From positions 1,674,001 through 1,738,000 of the forward strand of contig NZ_CP180191.1 in the NCBI RefSeq assembly GCF_047549485.1: a stretch of DNA of 64,000 bases. Direction: 5' to 3'. Under the pieces are notes generated by a model. The model had not been told where the DNA came from, searched no databases, and was given only the letters and a program-made list of their open reading frames with translations. Source of the DNA: Piscinibacterium candidicorallinum (lineage in GTDB: Bacteria > Pseudomonadota > Gammaproteobacteria > Burkholderiales > Burkholderiaceae_C). This document shows positions 9,773 to 18,392 of this stretch, piece after piece. The first letter of the stretch is position 1. Each line of letters begins with the position of its first letter. The position numbers were made by a program, and so were the translations under genes.

Positions 9773-11848
9773 ATGAGCTCTCGAATTCTCTCGAAAACCC
9801 GTACGCAACACGCACTGCTCGCGCTCGGCGCGGGTGTGGTCATGGCGCCCGTTTGGTCGGCCGAAGGCGTGTATCCGCTGCACGATGTGCCGGTGGACGC
9901 AATTGCCTCGACCACCGGCGTGACGCTCACACCGCAGTGGCTGGAGCACGCGCGACTGGCTGCAGGGCGCTATGGCTCCTCATCCGGCTTTGTGTCTGCC
10001 GACGGTCTGGTCATCACCAACCACCACGTCGCTGAAGGCTGCCTGTTCCGGCTGAGCGCCACGCGGCCCACGATCTACCGCGACGGCTATCTCGCGGCGT
10101 CGCGCGAGCAGGAGATCCAGTGCCCCGGCGCGGACGTCTCGATCCTGGAGTCTTTCGAGAATGTGACGCAGCGCGTGACCACGGGGCCTGAGAACGCGCG
10201 CGCCGCACGCATCGCAGCGATTGAGCGCGAATGCACCGAGCAGACCAAGCTGAGCTGTGAAGTGGTCACGCTGTACCGCGGCGCGGAGTACTGGGTGTAC
10301 CGCTACCGGCGTATCAATGATGTGCGCCTGGTCTGGGCGCCGGAGCGCACCATCGGTCTGTTCGGTGGTGACCGGGACAACTTCGTCTACCCCCGCTACA
10401 ACCTAGACGTCGCCCTGCTGCGCGCCTATGTGGACGGCAAGCCCTACCGGCCCGCACGCTGGTTCCGCGTGGCGGCGCAGGGCGTCAAGGAAGGCGAGCC
10501 GGTGTTTGCCATCGGCAATCCGGGCAGCACCTCGCGCCATCTCACCGTGGCCGACGCACGCTTCCAGGCACAGAGCTGGCTGCCGCTGCAGCTGGAGCTC
10601 GCCAAGCGCGAGATCGAGGCGCTCAAGGCCTACTCTGCACGCTCGCCGCAGGCGGCGGCCCAGGCCGAGAGCAATCTCTTCGGCACGCAGAACTACTTCA
10701 AGACCACGAATGGTGCGGTGCGCCGCATGCAGAGCGAGGAGTTCTGGCAGGCCAAGCAGGAGCGCGAGAAGCAGGTGCGCGCCGCCGTGCCCCTGGAGGG
10801 CGATGACCCCTGGAAGCACATTGAGGCCGCCGTGCAGCTGGAGCGCAAGCACGGCCGCGAACTCACGGCCATCTCCGGCGGCTGGCGCACCCTGCTGGCC
10901 ACGGCCTATGACATCGTGGATCTGGCCTTCGAGCAGGAGTGGCCGGCCGAGCAGCGTCTCAAGGCCTTCTCCGCTGCAAACATTCAGCGCCTGAACAGAC
11001 GACTGACAGCGCAGGCGCCGTTCCATCCGCCGCTTGAGGCGTTGCGCGTGCAGCTGCGGCTGGAGGCTTCGCTGGATGCGCTGGGCAAGGACCATCCCTT
11101 TGTCCGCACCCTGCTTGCCGGGCAGACGCCGGCCAACCGCGCGCAGACCTGGGCGGCCAACACGGGGCTCGGCAATGTGGAGGTGCGGCGCCAGCTGGTG
11201 GAGGGCGGCGCGGCCGCGGTGCGCGCGAGCAGCGATCCGCTGATCATGGTCGCGCGCGAGGCCTATGCCTTCCGCCGCCAGGTGCGCCTGCTGCAGGAAA
11301 ACCAGATCGCCGCGGTCAAGGAGCGCGCCTACGACCGCATCACGCGCATGGAGCGCGCCTACGACCGCATCACGCGCATGGAGCGCGCCGCCAAGCTGCC
11401 CGGCCTCTATCCGGACGCCACCGGCAGCCTGCGCCTGAGTTGGGGCTTTGTGCGCGGCTATGACCGCGATGGTGTGTGGACCGCCTGGGCCACCACCTTC
11501 CATGGCCTGTATGAGCGCAGCACGATGATGCAGGGTCAGCCTGACCGCGCCGACTTCGAATTACCCAAGCGCTGGCTTGATGCGCGCGGCCGCCTGAAGC
11601 TCGACACGCCGCTGAATTTCGTCAACGACCTCGACATCATTGGCGGCTCCAGTGGCTCGCCGGTGCTCAATGCCGCCGGTGAGCTGGTGGGCGTGCAGTT
11701 CGACGGCAACATCGAGCAGACCGGCAACCAGTTCGGCTACGAGGGCCGCGAGGCCCGCGCCATTGCCGTCGACGTGCGGGCGATGCTGGAGGCGCTGCGG
11801 GTGGTTTACGGCGCCGATGCGCTGGTGGGCGAGCTGCTCGCCCGTTGA
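9773..11848 (+). CDS. S46-family dipeptidyl-peptidase (DPP7/DPP11-like), secreted
   Basis: S46 enzymes are periplasmic or surface serine peptidases that release dipeptides from peptide N-termini. A signal peptide ends near VWSAEG. The chymotrypsin-like triad is visible: His85 in ITNHHVAEGC, an Asp in GGDRDNFVYPRYNLD near residue 205, and the Ser in GGSSGSPVLN near 625, followed by VGVQFDGN. The length of 691 fits the family's usual 690-720. A perfect 30-base in-frame duplication at 11321-11380 repeats ten residues (ERAYDRITRM). The start at 9773 lies only about 40 bases from the divergent GNAT gene. Confidence 0.93.
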   Translation: MSSRILSKTRTQHALLALGAGVVMAPVWSAEGVYPLHDVPVDAIASTTGVTLTPQWLEHARLAAGRYGSSSGFVSADGLVITNHHVAEGCLFRLSATRPTIYRDGYLAASREQEIQCPGADVSILESFENVTQRVTTGPENARAARIAAIERECTEQTKLSCEVVTLYRGAEYWVYRYRRINDVRLVWAPERTIGLFGGDRDNFVYPRYNLDVALLRAYVDGKPYRPARWFRVAAQGVKEGEPVFAIGNPGSTSRHLTVADARFQAQSWLPLQLELAKREIEALKAYSARSPQAAAQAESNLFGTQNYFKTTNGAVRRMQSEEFWQAKQEREKQVRAAVPLEGDDPWKHIEAAVQLERKHGRELTAISGGWRTLLATAYDIVDLAFEQEWPAEQRLKAFSAANIQRLNRRLTAQAPFHPPLEALRVQLRLEASLDALGKDHPFVRTLLAGQTPANRAQTWAANTGLGNVEVRRQLVEGGAAAVRASSDPLIMVAREAYAFRRQVRLLQENQIAAVKERAYDRITRMERAYDRITRMERAAKLPGLYPDATGSLRLSWGFVRGYDRDGVWTAWATTFHGLYERSTMMQGQPDRADFELPKRWLDARGRLKLDTPLNFVNDLDIIGGSSGSPVLNAAGELVGVQFDGNIEQTGNQFGYEGREARAIAVDVRAMLEALRVVYGADALVGELLAR
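11321..11380 (+). repeat. Perfect 30-base tandem duplication inside the S46 peptidase
   Basis: The unit at 11321-11350 is repeated without change at 11351-11380, and a partial third unit (GAGCGCGCC) follows at 11381-11389. It keeps the frame and doubles the residues ERAYDRITRM in the helical region before the catalytic serine. Confidence 0.97.
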
Positions 11849-11876
11849 TCGGGCGTAGTGCCGCGACTTCATCGGC

Positions 11877-11936
11877 GAGATCGAGCATCCATGCGGTTCT
11901 TCAGGCCAAATTGGCTGGAAATCCGCATGGGAAGCG
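11877..11936 (-). repeat. Intergenic repeat copy B
   Basis: Read on the minus strand it gives ATGCGGATTTCCAGCC, AATTTGGCCTGAAGAA and CCGCATGGATGCTCGATCTC. This aligns with copy A from the second hairpin to the end; the leading TTTCCGCTTG half is reduced. It lies between the S46 peptidase and the nucleotidyltransferase gene, whose frame runs open through it. Confidence 0.75.
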
Positions 11937-12018
11937 CGAGATCGCCCTTGATCATGCTGCTGCCTTGCGCCACAAAATTGCGCCTCAAGCGATCCATACA
12001 GAAGTACAGGCCCGTGGC

Positions 12019-12813
12019 ATGACCCCGGCTGGGCTCCATCAACGCCTTGCGGCGCTCGCGGCCTCTCTCCAATCCCGCCCCGATGCGCTTGCCCTGCTGG
12101 CGCTGGGCTCGGTGGGGCGGGAGACCGCGCGCATTGACGCGTGGTCCGACCTGGACTTCTTCGTGATCGTGCGCCCGGGCGCCAAGGCAGCGTATGTGCG
12201 TGAACTGGACTGGCTGGCTGCGGCGCACCCCATTGCCTGGGCGTTCAAGAACACCGCCGATGGCTACAAGGCCTTGATGGCCGACGGCGTGCTGTGCGAG
12301 TTTGCGGTGTTCGAGCCGCAGGAGCTGCCGGGCATTCCGTTTGCGCCGGGGCGCTGGATCTGGCGCCGCGAGGAAGAGGTGCCCGAGCATTGGGCTACGC
12401 CCGTGCCGGAGCTGCCGCAGCCGCAAAGCGCGGACTGGCGTGTGGGCGAGGCGCTGAGCAATCTGCTGGTCGGGCTGCAGCGTTACCTGCGCGGAGAGCG
12501 GGTGGCTGCCATGCGCATGGTGCAGGTGTATGCCATGGACCGGGTGATGGAGCTGATCGACGCGGCCGAGGCGCATGCGCCTGGTGTGAGCCGAGATCCG
12601 TTCACGGCTGATCGGCGCTTCGAGCTGCGTCACCCCGCGCGCGCAAGCGAAGTGCGTGGCTGGGCTCCGGGCATTGACCGTACGCCGCAAGCGGCGCTCG
12701 CGCTGCTTGATGAACTGGCGCGCCACCAAAGCCTGCCCGAGGCGGTGGCCGCGCGCATCCGGGCCCTGGCGGCGCAGTGTGGCGCGCCGCACCCAGATCG
12801 GCCCAAGGCTTGA
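12019..12813 (+). CDS. Nucleotidyltransferase-fold protein (lincosamide/aminoglycoside-nucleotidyltransferase-like)
   Basis: The 264-residue product carries the polymerase-beta-type signature ALGSVGRE...WSDLDFF (GS...R...SDxD), in which the two Asp bind metal-nucleotide. The segment after it (LDWLAAAHPIAW, FKNTADGYKALM, LCEFAVFEP) resembles small-molecule adenylyltransferases. The frame is open from 11845, but the upstream part is the mobile-looking repeat B, so ATG 12019 is the likely start. The stop abuts that of the convergent DM13 gene. Substrate unknown; antibiotic modification is only one option. Confidence 0.72.
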   Translation: MTPAGLHQRLAALAASLQSRPDALALLALGSVGRETARIDAWSDLDFFVIVRPGAKAAYVRELDWLAAAHPIAWAFKNTADGYKALMADGVLCEFAVFEPQELPGIPFAPGRWIWRREEEVPEHWATPVPELPQPQSADWRVGEALSNLLVGLQRYLRGERVAAMRMVQVYAMDRVMELIDAAEAHAPGVSRDPFTADRRFELRHPARASEVRGWAPGIDRTPQAALALLDELARHQSLPEAVAARIRALAAQCGAPHPDRPKA

Positions 12814-13359
12814 TCAGCTTGCGGCGCGCTCGATCGCTGCGCTGCCGATGTACACGCCAAAGCTCTCGCACCAGATCGTGAGGGTGTGGAACTGTGAAGG
12901 GTCCACGCCGGGCGGGAGCAGGTAGTTTTGCGCGCCCTCGAAGCTGCGCAGGCGTGCCAGCTTCACGCGCCCTGTGTCGGCCTTGAACGCAGATTCCTCG
13001 CCCACCGCCCGGGTGTTCAGGTAGAGCCAGTAGTTGGGGCCGGGGCCAGCCTTGAAGTCGCTGTTCAGGCGCAGAACCCAGCCCTGCTCGGTCTGCATGA
13101 AGCTGCCTGTGCCGTTGGCCCAGTGGATGGGATCACGGCCAGGCGCCGACTCATCGAAGCGAAAGCGCTGCGTTGCCTGGGCTGCTTGGCCGGGCATGCC
13201 TTGAGCCTGCATGGGCACAGGCGGCGCGTCGTTTGCGGGCGGTGGCGCGAACAGAAACGGAAAGGCGATCAGCATCGCAATGGCGCCGATCGCCACGCCG
13301 ACGACAAGACTTGCCAGCGCGATCAGGCTGGTTTTGAGCGAGGGCAGGGCAAGGCGCAT
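12814..13359 (-). CDS. DM13-domain membrane-anchored protein
   Basis: One N-terminal transmembrane helix (residues about 10-38) is followed by a Pro/Gln-rich linker and a domain of about 110 residues with the DM13 pattern: GTGSFMQTEQGWVLRLNSDF, GPNYWLYL, LRSFEGAQNYLLPPGVD, and HTLTIWCESFGVYIGSA near the end with the conserved Cys. DM13 domains are proposed to take part in redox or heme-linked processes in the periplasm. The stop codon is directly adjacent to the convergent nucleotidyltransferase stop. Confidence 0.8.
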   Translation of the reverse strand: MRLALPSLKTSLIALASLVVGVAIGAIAMLIAFPFLFAPPPANDAPPVPMQAQGMPGQAAQATQRFRFDESAPGRDPIHWANGTGSFMQTEQGWVLRLNSDFKAGPGPNYWLYLNTRAVGEESAFKADTGRVKLARLRSFEGAQNYLLPPGVDPSQFHTLTIWCESFGVYIGSAAIERAAS

Positions 13360-13488
13360 GGCAATGAAGCGGTCTGGGCAGAATGCCGGTCGGTCGCGTA
13401 GAGAAGGCGCGGACTTACAGATCCGCGCTCAGGGAAAACACGGAAATTGCACTGCGGTCGGCTGTACCGAGTGCTGGGCCGAAGCCGC

Positions 13489-13553
13489 TTTCCGCATGTC
13501 TGGTGCGGCTTTCCGGCCATTTTGGCCTGAAGAAGCGCATGAACGCTGGATAT
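13489..13553 (+). repeat. Intergenic repeat copy C
   Basis: It begins TTTCCGCATGTCTGG. CCGCA can pair with TGCGG. The second hairpin is GGCC-ATTTT-GGCC, and the tail reads GAAGAAGCGCATGAACGCTGG. It faces copy D in inverted orientation, with about a dozen bases between them. Confidence 0.85.
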
Positions 13554-13564
13554 GGCAAAGAAAA

Positions 13565-13593
13565 ACCCGCATGAATCAAGCATTCATGCGGGT
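13565..13593 (-). terminator. Intrinsic terminator of the TonB receptor gene, formed by the tail of repeat D
   Basis: Twelve-base perfect arms (13565-13576 and 13582-13593; ACCCGCATGAAT and its complement) flank a five-base loop. On the minus strand the stem is followed by TTTTTCTTT. It lies 48 bases after the receptor's stop codon. Confidence 0.88.
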
Positions 13594-13637
13594 CTTGAGG
13601 GCAAATCGGCCGGAAAGCCGCGCCAGGCAAGCGAGAA
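13566..13637 (-). repeat. Intergenic repeat copy D (inverted partner of C)
   Basis: On the minus strand it reads CGCTTGCCTGGCGCGGCTTT, then CCGGCCGATTTGCCCTCAAG, then CCCGCATGAATGCTTG. It matches copies A and C across the core, second hairpin and tail. Its tail forms the terminator described above. Confidence 0.85.
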
Positions 13638-13640
13638 GGC

Positions 13641-16007
13641 TTAGAGGCGCATCTCCAGTCGGATCGAACCGTTGATGTCGGTGCGCTGGTTGCTCACGGT
13701 CTTCTGCAGCTGGTTCGGCAGCAGGAAGCTCGACTCCGTGACGCTGTCATCAGCCGAGAGGTTGGACAGCGTGAAGCGCACACGCGTAGTGCTGTTGACG
13801 ACGTACAGCGCGAAGACGTCGTACACGTGGCGGGTGGAGAGGCGCTGCTGCTGCTCGTTGGTGATCTGCGTGGTGTAGGCCGGCGTCCAGTTGACGTTGC
13901 CGCCCACCGACCACGGCGTGCCGCGGAAGCGGTAGTCCACACCGAAGTTGCCGGTGGCGCGCGGCTGCTGGTCGATGAAGTTGTACGGGCCGCGCACCTG
14001 ATCCACCCTGCTGTCGAACACCGACAGGTTGGTGCGGAAGTTCAGCGGGATGGCGTCGTCGATCAGTTCGGTGAGCTGGAACTTGGCGTCGAACTCGATG
14101 CCGCGGGTTACGGCGTTGCCCAGGTTCACCGGGCGGGATACGTAACGCGGCACCGGCGCCCAGCTCACGGTCTCCAGGCTCGTGGCGTTGCGGATCAGGT
14201 CCTTGATTTGCCGCTGGAACAGGTTCACCGACAGGATGCCACCGCTCTTGAAGTAGTGCTCGTAGGCGATGTCGATGCCGTTGGCGCGCTCGGGCTTGAG
14301 TTCGGCATTGCCGGCGCGGTCCGGGCTGGTGGGTGTATTGGCGCCAGGCACGGGGAACTGCGTGTTCAGGCTGGGCCGGGCAATCAGTTGCTGACTGTTG
14401 GGCGCGCGGTAGCTTTGCGTGAGCGCAAAGCGGATCTGGTCGCGGCGCGGCTGGGCAAAGCGCCAGACCGCCTGGGCCAGCGGTGTGGTCACGCTGCTTT
14501 TGTTGTTGACCGGGGTGCCAGCGTCACTGCTCTTGGTCTCGATGCTCTCCCAGCGCACGCCCACGTAGGTGGACCAGTTGGGCGCTGGGTCCCACTCGTC
14601 CTGCACATACAGCGCCTGACGCAGGGTGGAGACGTTCAGCGTGGAGCCGAATTCGGCCAGCTGCGGCACGCCGTTCTGCAGCGTGACGGGGGACTCCTTG
14701 CGCTTGACGCCTTCAAGTTCGCCGCCGACAACCAGGCTGTGCGTGCCGTCCAGCGAATGCGTCAGCTTGCCGGCCAGATTCCAGCTGCGGTCGGTGATGT
14801 CGTTGCTGCTTTGCTGGATGAGGTTCTGCGCACCGCTGCCGTCGAACTGGCGCAGGGTCGAGGCGCTGTCCAGCTTGAACTGGCCGCCGCTGGCACGCAG
14901 CTCGTAGCGGGCCTTTTCGTTCAGGCGCTTGTTGAGCTGGGTGTTGAAGCGCGTCACCCAGAAGTCGCCCTTGTTGTTGAACTCGCTTGTCGCATACGGC
15001 GCTGTGCCCACGGGCTGCTCCAGCGTCCCGGACGAGCGGTTCTTGAATTCGTTGCGCACAACGAAGGGCTGGATGCTGAACATCTCGCCCTGGCCCAGGC
15101 GCCACTGGAAGCGGCCGCTGCCAAACAGGCGCGTTGTGTCGTTCACGGACTCGCTGCGGGTACGCTGATCAAAGCTCAGGTTGCCGCCGGGCAGATCGGT
15201 GTAGGTGGTGCGGCTCTCGTTGCTGTTGCGGTTGCGGTCGTGGCCGGCACTCAGGGTCGCGTTGTAGGTACCCGTGGTGCTGAGCACGCCGTTGCGGTTC
15301 CAGCTCGCGTTGCCAGACGGCTCGCCGCGCTCGAACTGCAGGCTCGCGCGAACATCATTGGACAGCTGGCGCAGTGGCTCGCGCAGGATGATGTTGATGG
15401 TGCCGGCGATCGCGCGGGCGCCGGTTTCCGCGGTGGGCGCGCGCAAGATCTCGATGCGCTCGACCTGCTCAGGGGTGATCTGCTCGATCGAGAAGCCCGG
15501 CGGAATGCGCTCGCCATTGATCAGGATCTGTGTGAAGCCGCCGCCCATGCCGCGCATGCGGATCGGGCCGCCGCGCCCCGGGGGGCCGCCCTGCGTGACG
15601 CCGGGCATGCGCCGCAGCACATCGCCCAGGTTGCTGTCGCCGTACTGTTCGATGGTCTGGCGGTCGATCACGATCTTGCTGGCCGTGCTGTTGCGGCGCT
15701 GGTCGTTCTCACCGGTGCGGTTGCCCGTGACTTCCACGCCGGGCAGCACGCGCTGGGCCGGCGCGCCGGCCGGGCGGCCGGTGGTGGGCGCAGGCGCTGC
15801 AGCGGGTGCGGGTGCAGCGTCCGGCGTGCCAGCCGGCGCCGGTGCAGGCGCAGCAGGCGGAGTGGCGGTGGCCGGCGCCGGTGCAGGACTGGGTGCGGGT
15901 GTCGGTGCCGGGCTCTGCTGTGCGTGAGCGGCAAAGGCCAGGCTCAGGGCAAGCGCCAGGGCGGACGGTGCAAAGCGGGCGGAGCGAACAGTGTGCTGGG
16001 CGGGCAT
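13641..16007 (-). CDS. TonB-dependent outer-membrane receptor
   Basis: The 788-residue receptor has a signal peptide ending in AHAQQ, then an unusual Ala/Pro-rich stretch of about 55 residues (PAPTPAPSPAPAPAT...). A plug domain follows (VEVTGNRTGE, DVLRRMPGVTQGG, IRMRGMGGGFTQILINGERIP, VERIEILRAPTAE) and then a long 22-stranded barrel. The plug resembles FepA/colicin-receptor-type proteins; the ligand cannot be told and I see no clear Fur box. No TonB/ExbBD or periplasmic binding protein adjoins it; a divergent MFS gene starts 260 bases away. The 3' end is followed by the repeat-derived terminator. Confidence 0.9.
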   Translation of the reverse strand: MPAQHTVRSARFAPSALALALSLAFAAHAQQSPAPTPAPSPAPAPATATPPAAPAPAPAGTPDAAPAPAAAPAPTTGRPAGAPAQRVLPGVEVTGNRTGENDQRRNSTASKIVIDRQTIEQYGDSNLGDVLRRMPGVTQGGPPGRGGPIRMRGMGGGFTQILINGERIPPGFSIEQITPEQVERIEILRAPTAETGARAIAGTINIILREPLRQLSNDVRASLQFERGEPSGNASWNRNGVLSTTGTYNATLSAGHDRNRNSNESRTTYTDLPGGNLSFDQRTRSESVNDTTRLFGSGRFQWRLGQGEMFSIQPFVVRNEFKNRSSGTLEQPVGTAPYATSEFNNKGDFWVTRFNTQLNKRLNEKARYELRASGGQFKLDSASTLRQFDGSGAQNLIQQSSNDITDRSWNLAGKLTHSLDGTHSLVVGGELEGVKRKESPVTLQNGVPQLAEFGSTLNVSTLRQALYVQDEWDPAPNWSTYVGVRWESIETKSSDAGTPVNNKSSVTTPLAQAVWRFAQPRRDQIRFALTQSYRAPNSQQLIARPSLNTQFPVPGANTPTSPDRAGNAELKPERANGIDIAYEHYFKSGGILSVNLFQRQIKDLIRNATSLETVSWAPVPRYVSRPVNLGNAVTRGIEFDAKFQLTELIDDAIPLNFRTNLSVFDSRVDQVRGPYNFIDQQPRATGNFGVDYRFRGTPWSVGGNVNWTPAYTTQITNEQQQRLSTRHVYDVFALYVVNSTTRVRFTLSNLSADDSVTESSFLLPNQLQKTVSNQRTDINGSIRLEMRL

Positions 16008-16267
16008 GGATGCAGTCTTGAGAGGAGGGGTGTTTGACGCCCCTGCGCGGTGGGGGCCGGCGGGGTCGCTGATGTTGTGTCCGTGGCCTGAAGAAGTTCC
16101 CGCAGGACGCGAAACCCGGCAATCTACACGCGCGCAAGCCCGAGCCGTCAGCGGGTAAACGCCTGTCCAGTTGCTGTCGGGCGCAAGGCTGGCTTGCTGC
16201 GCGCCGCCGTACTGTGGGGCGCGCAGCGAGTCTTAAGATGGGGGTCTTGTCTGTGCAGGATTGCGTC

Positions 16268-17566
16268 ATGACCCCGGTTTCGACCGCCCAGGCGGCCTCA
16301 GCCTCCGTGCTGCACCCGGCCGCCGAGCGCGCAGCGGACGGCCCGCAGCGCCGCCGCGAAGACATTGCCACCATCAGCTTCATCGGCCTGTCGCACGGCA
16401 CCTCGCACTTTTTCCACCTGCTGCTGGCCGCGCCACTGTTTCCGTTTTTGGCCCAGGCCTTCAGCGTGAGCTACACGCAGCTCGGCTTGCTGATGACGGT
16501 GTTCTTCACGGTTTCGGCCATCGTGCAGGCCGGCGCCGGCTTTGTGGTGGACCGCGTGGGCGCCCGGCCGGTGCTGTATTTCGCCATCAGCTGCTTTGCG
16601 GTCGCCGCGTTCTCTGCGGCGGCAGCACCCATGTTCTGGACGCTGTATGCCAGCGCGGCGCTGGCTGGCCTGGGCAACGGCGTGTTCCACCCGGTCAACT
16701 ATTCCATCCTGAACGCGCGTGTGGCCAAGCCGCGCCTGGGCCACGCGTTCTCGGTGCACGGCATCACGGGCAACCTGGGCTGGGCTTTCGCGCCGGTGTT
16801 TCTGGCCGGCATTGCGGCGGCCACCAGCTGGCGCCATGCGCTGGCGGCAGCGGGCTGCGCGGCGCTGGCCTCGCTCGCGGTGCTGTTAAGCCAGCGCAAG
16901 CATCTGGATGACAGCGCCCTGGCGGCGCAACGCGCGGCCGAACGGCAGAGCCAGAAAGCCGGGGAGAGCAACGCGCTGGCCTTCATGGCCAACCCGGCGG
17001 TGTGGATGTGCTGGACCTTCTTTTTCTTCACCACCATGGCGGTCGGCGCCATCCAGAGCTTTGCGCCCACGGTAGCCACGTTGGAATACGGCTTTTCGGC
17101 AGAACTGTCGTCCACCATCATCACGGTCTATATGGTGGTGTCGGCCGTGGGCATGCTGCTCGGCGGTTGGGTCGTGGCGAAGTTTGATCGGTACGACGGC
17201 ATCATCGCCGTGGCGCTGGCGATCAGCGCGCTGGCGGCGGTGCTGATCGCCGCGAAGGCGCTGGCCGGGCTGGGCATGTTGCTCCTGCTGGCGGTGATGG
17301 GCTTTGGCGCCGGTATGGCCGGGCCATCGCGCGACATGCTGATCCGCGCGGCGGCCACCAAGGGCGCCCTGGGGCGGGTCTATGGTGTGGTGTACAGCGG
17401 GCTGGATGTGGGCCTGATGGTGGCCCCGGCGCTGTTCGGCTGGTTGCTGGACCATGGCCATACCAACAAGATCTTCGCGTTTGTGGCGGTGTTCCAGACG
17501 CTTGCGATCCTGACCGCCTGGCGGGTGGGCAGCCGCACTGCACAGGCTGCACCGGTGGCCGCATGA
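16268..17566 (+). CDS. MFS transporter, FSR (fosmidomycin-resistance) type
   Basis: The roughly 432-residue inner-membrane transporter has twelve predicted helices. It shows SFIGLSHGTSHFFHLLLAAPLFPFL in helix 1, VVDRVGARPVLY after helix 2, and GLGNGVFHPVNYSIL, which is characteristic of the FSR subfamily. Likely an exporter or organic-anion porter; substrate unknown. I prefer ATG 16268 over the farther in-frame start at 16214 because the extra residues look non-conserved. The stop overlaps the next gene by ATGA. Confidence 0.85.
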   Translation: MTPVSTAQAASASVLHPAAERAADGPQRRREDIATISFIGLSHGTSHFFHLLLAAPLFPFLAQAFSVSYTQLGLLMTVFFTVSAIVQAGAGFVVDRVGARPVLYFAISCFAVAAFSAAAAPMFWTLYASAALAGLGNGVFHPVNYSILNARVAKPRLGHAFSVHGITGNLGWAFAPVFLAGIAAATSWRHALAAAGCAALASLAVLLSQRKHLDDSALAAQRAAERQSQKAGESNALAFMANPAVWMCWTFFFFTTMAVGAIQSFAPTVATLEYGFSAELSSTIITVYMVVSAVGMLLGGWVVAKFDRYDGIIAVALAISALAAVLIAAKALAGLGMLLLLAVMGFGAGMAGPSRDMLIRAAATKGALGRVYGVVYSGLDVGLMVAPALFGWLLDHGHTNKIFAFVAVFQTLAILTAWRVGSRTAQAAPVAA

Positions 17567-18390
17567 ACGTGCGCTCGCTCGGGTTACAGACCCATCTGAT
17601 GTTTGCCCGCTTCGATGGCCAGATCATCGAACGGCCGGATTGCATTGTGGTGCGTACGCCGGGCAACCCGACCTTCTACTGGGGCAATTTCCTGCTGTTT
17701 CCGCAGGCGCCCAAGGGCTTTGATGACATCAAGTGGATTGCCCGCTTTCACGAGGAGATCGGCGCGCACCAGCCGGAGAGTCAGCACATCGCCCTGGCCG
17801 TGGATGGCCCGTCTCCCGGCAGGATTCCCCAGGCCTTCAAGGACCTGGGCTTCGAGTATTTCGAGAACGCGACCTTGGTTCTGGATGCGCTGCCGCCTGC
17901 CCCGGCGCTCGCCAGCAGCGACGTGCAGATCCGGCCGATCGACTACGCCACCGAGTTGGAGGCCGTGATCGCGCTGGAGTTGAGCGACGGCGCCGATGGC
18001 TACGAGCCCGTGGGCTATGAGATCTTTCGCCGCAAGCAGCATGCACGCTATGCCGCCATGGCGCACGCCGGCATGGGGCGCTGGTTTGGCGCCTGGCTGG
18101 GCGATCAGCTCGTGGCCGGCTGCGGCCTGTTTCACGAAAGCCGCCTTGGGCGCTTTCAGTATGTGATGACGCATGAGCAGTTTCGTGGCCGTGGGATTTG
18201 CACTCGCTTGATCCATGAGGCCGCGCGGACAGCCATGGAGCAATGGCACTGCGAGCGCCTGGTGATCGAAGCCGAGCCCGAGGCGGCCGGCCATCGCGTG
18301 TATCGCCGCGTCGGCTTTCGGCTCAAGGAATCCAACTGGGGCATGCAGCTGCGGTCCCCGGCTGACCGCAAACCCCAAGCCCTTCCTTAG
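17563..18390 (+). CDS. GNAT-family acetyltransferase, two-domain
   Basis: The 275-residue product overlaps the MFS gene by ATGA and is probably co-translated with it. The C-terminal half holds the GNAT core: FHESRLGRFQYVMTHEQFRGRGICTRLIHEAA contains the R/Q-x-x-G-x-G/A acetyl-CoA loop, followed by RVYRRVGF. The N-terminal half (TPGNPTFYWGNFLLFP) appears to be a degenerate second acetyltransferase lobe. The coupling suggests the acetyltransferase and the exporter act on a related compound; this is inference. Confidence 0.8.
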   Translation: MNVRSLGLQTHLMFARFDGQIIERPDCIVVRTPGNPTFYWGNFLLFPQAPKGFDDIKWIARFHEEIGAHQPESQHIALAVDGPSPGRIPQAFKDLGFEYFENATLVLDALPPAPALASSDVQIRPIDYATELEAVIALELSDGADGYEPVGYEIFRRKQHARYAAMAHAGMGRWFGAWLGDQLVAGCGLFHESRLGRFQYVMTHEQFRGRGICTRLIHEAARTAMEQWHCERLVIEAEPEAAGHRVYRRVGFRLKESNWGMQLRSPADRKPQALP

Positions 18391-18392
18391 CC

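Noticed and set aside
13827..16037. A long plus-strand frame antisense to the TonB receptor.
   Set aside because: The minus-strand receptor has signal peptide, plug and barrel features; the opposite frame has none.
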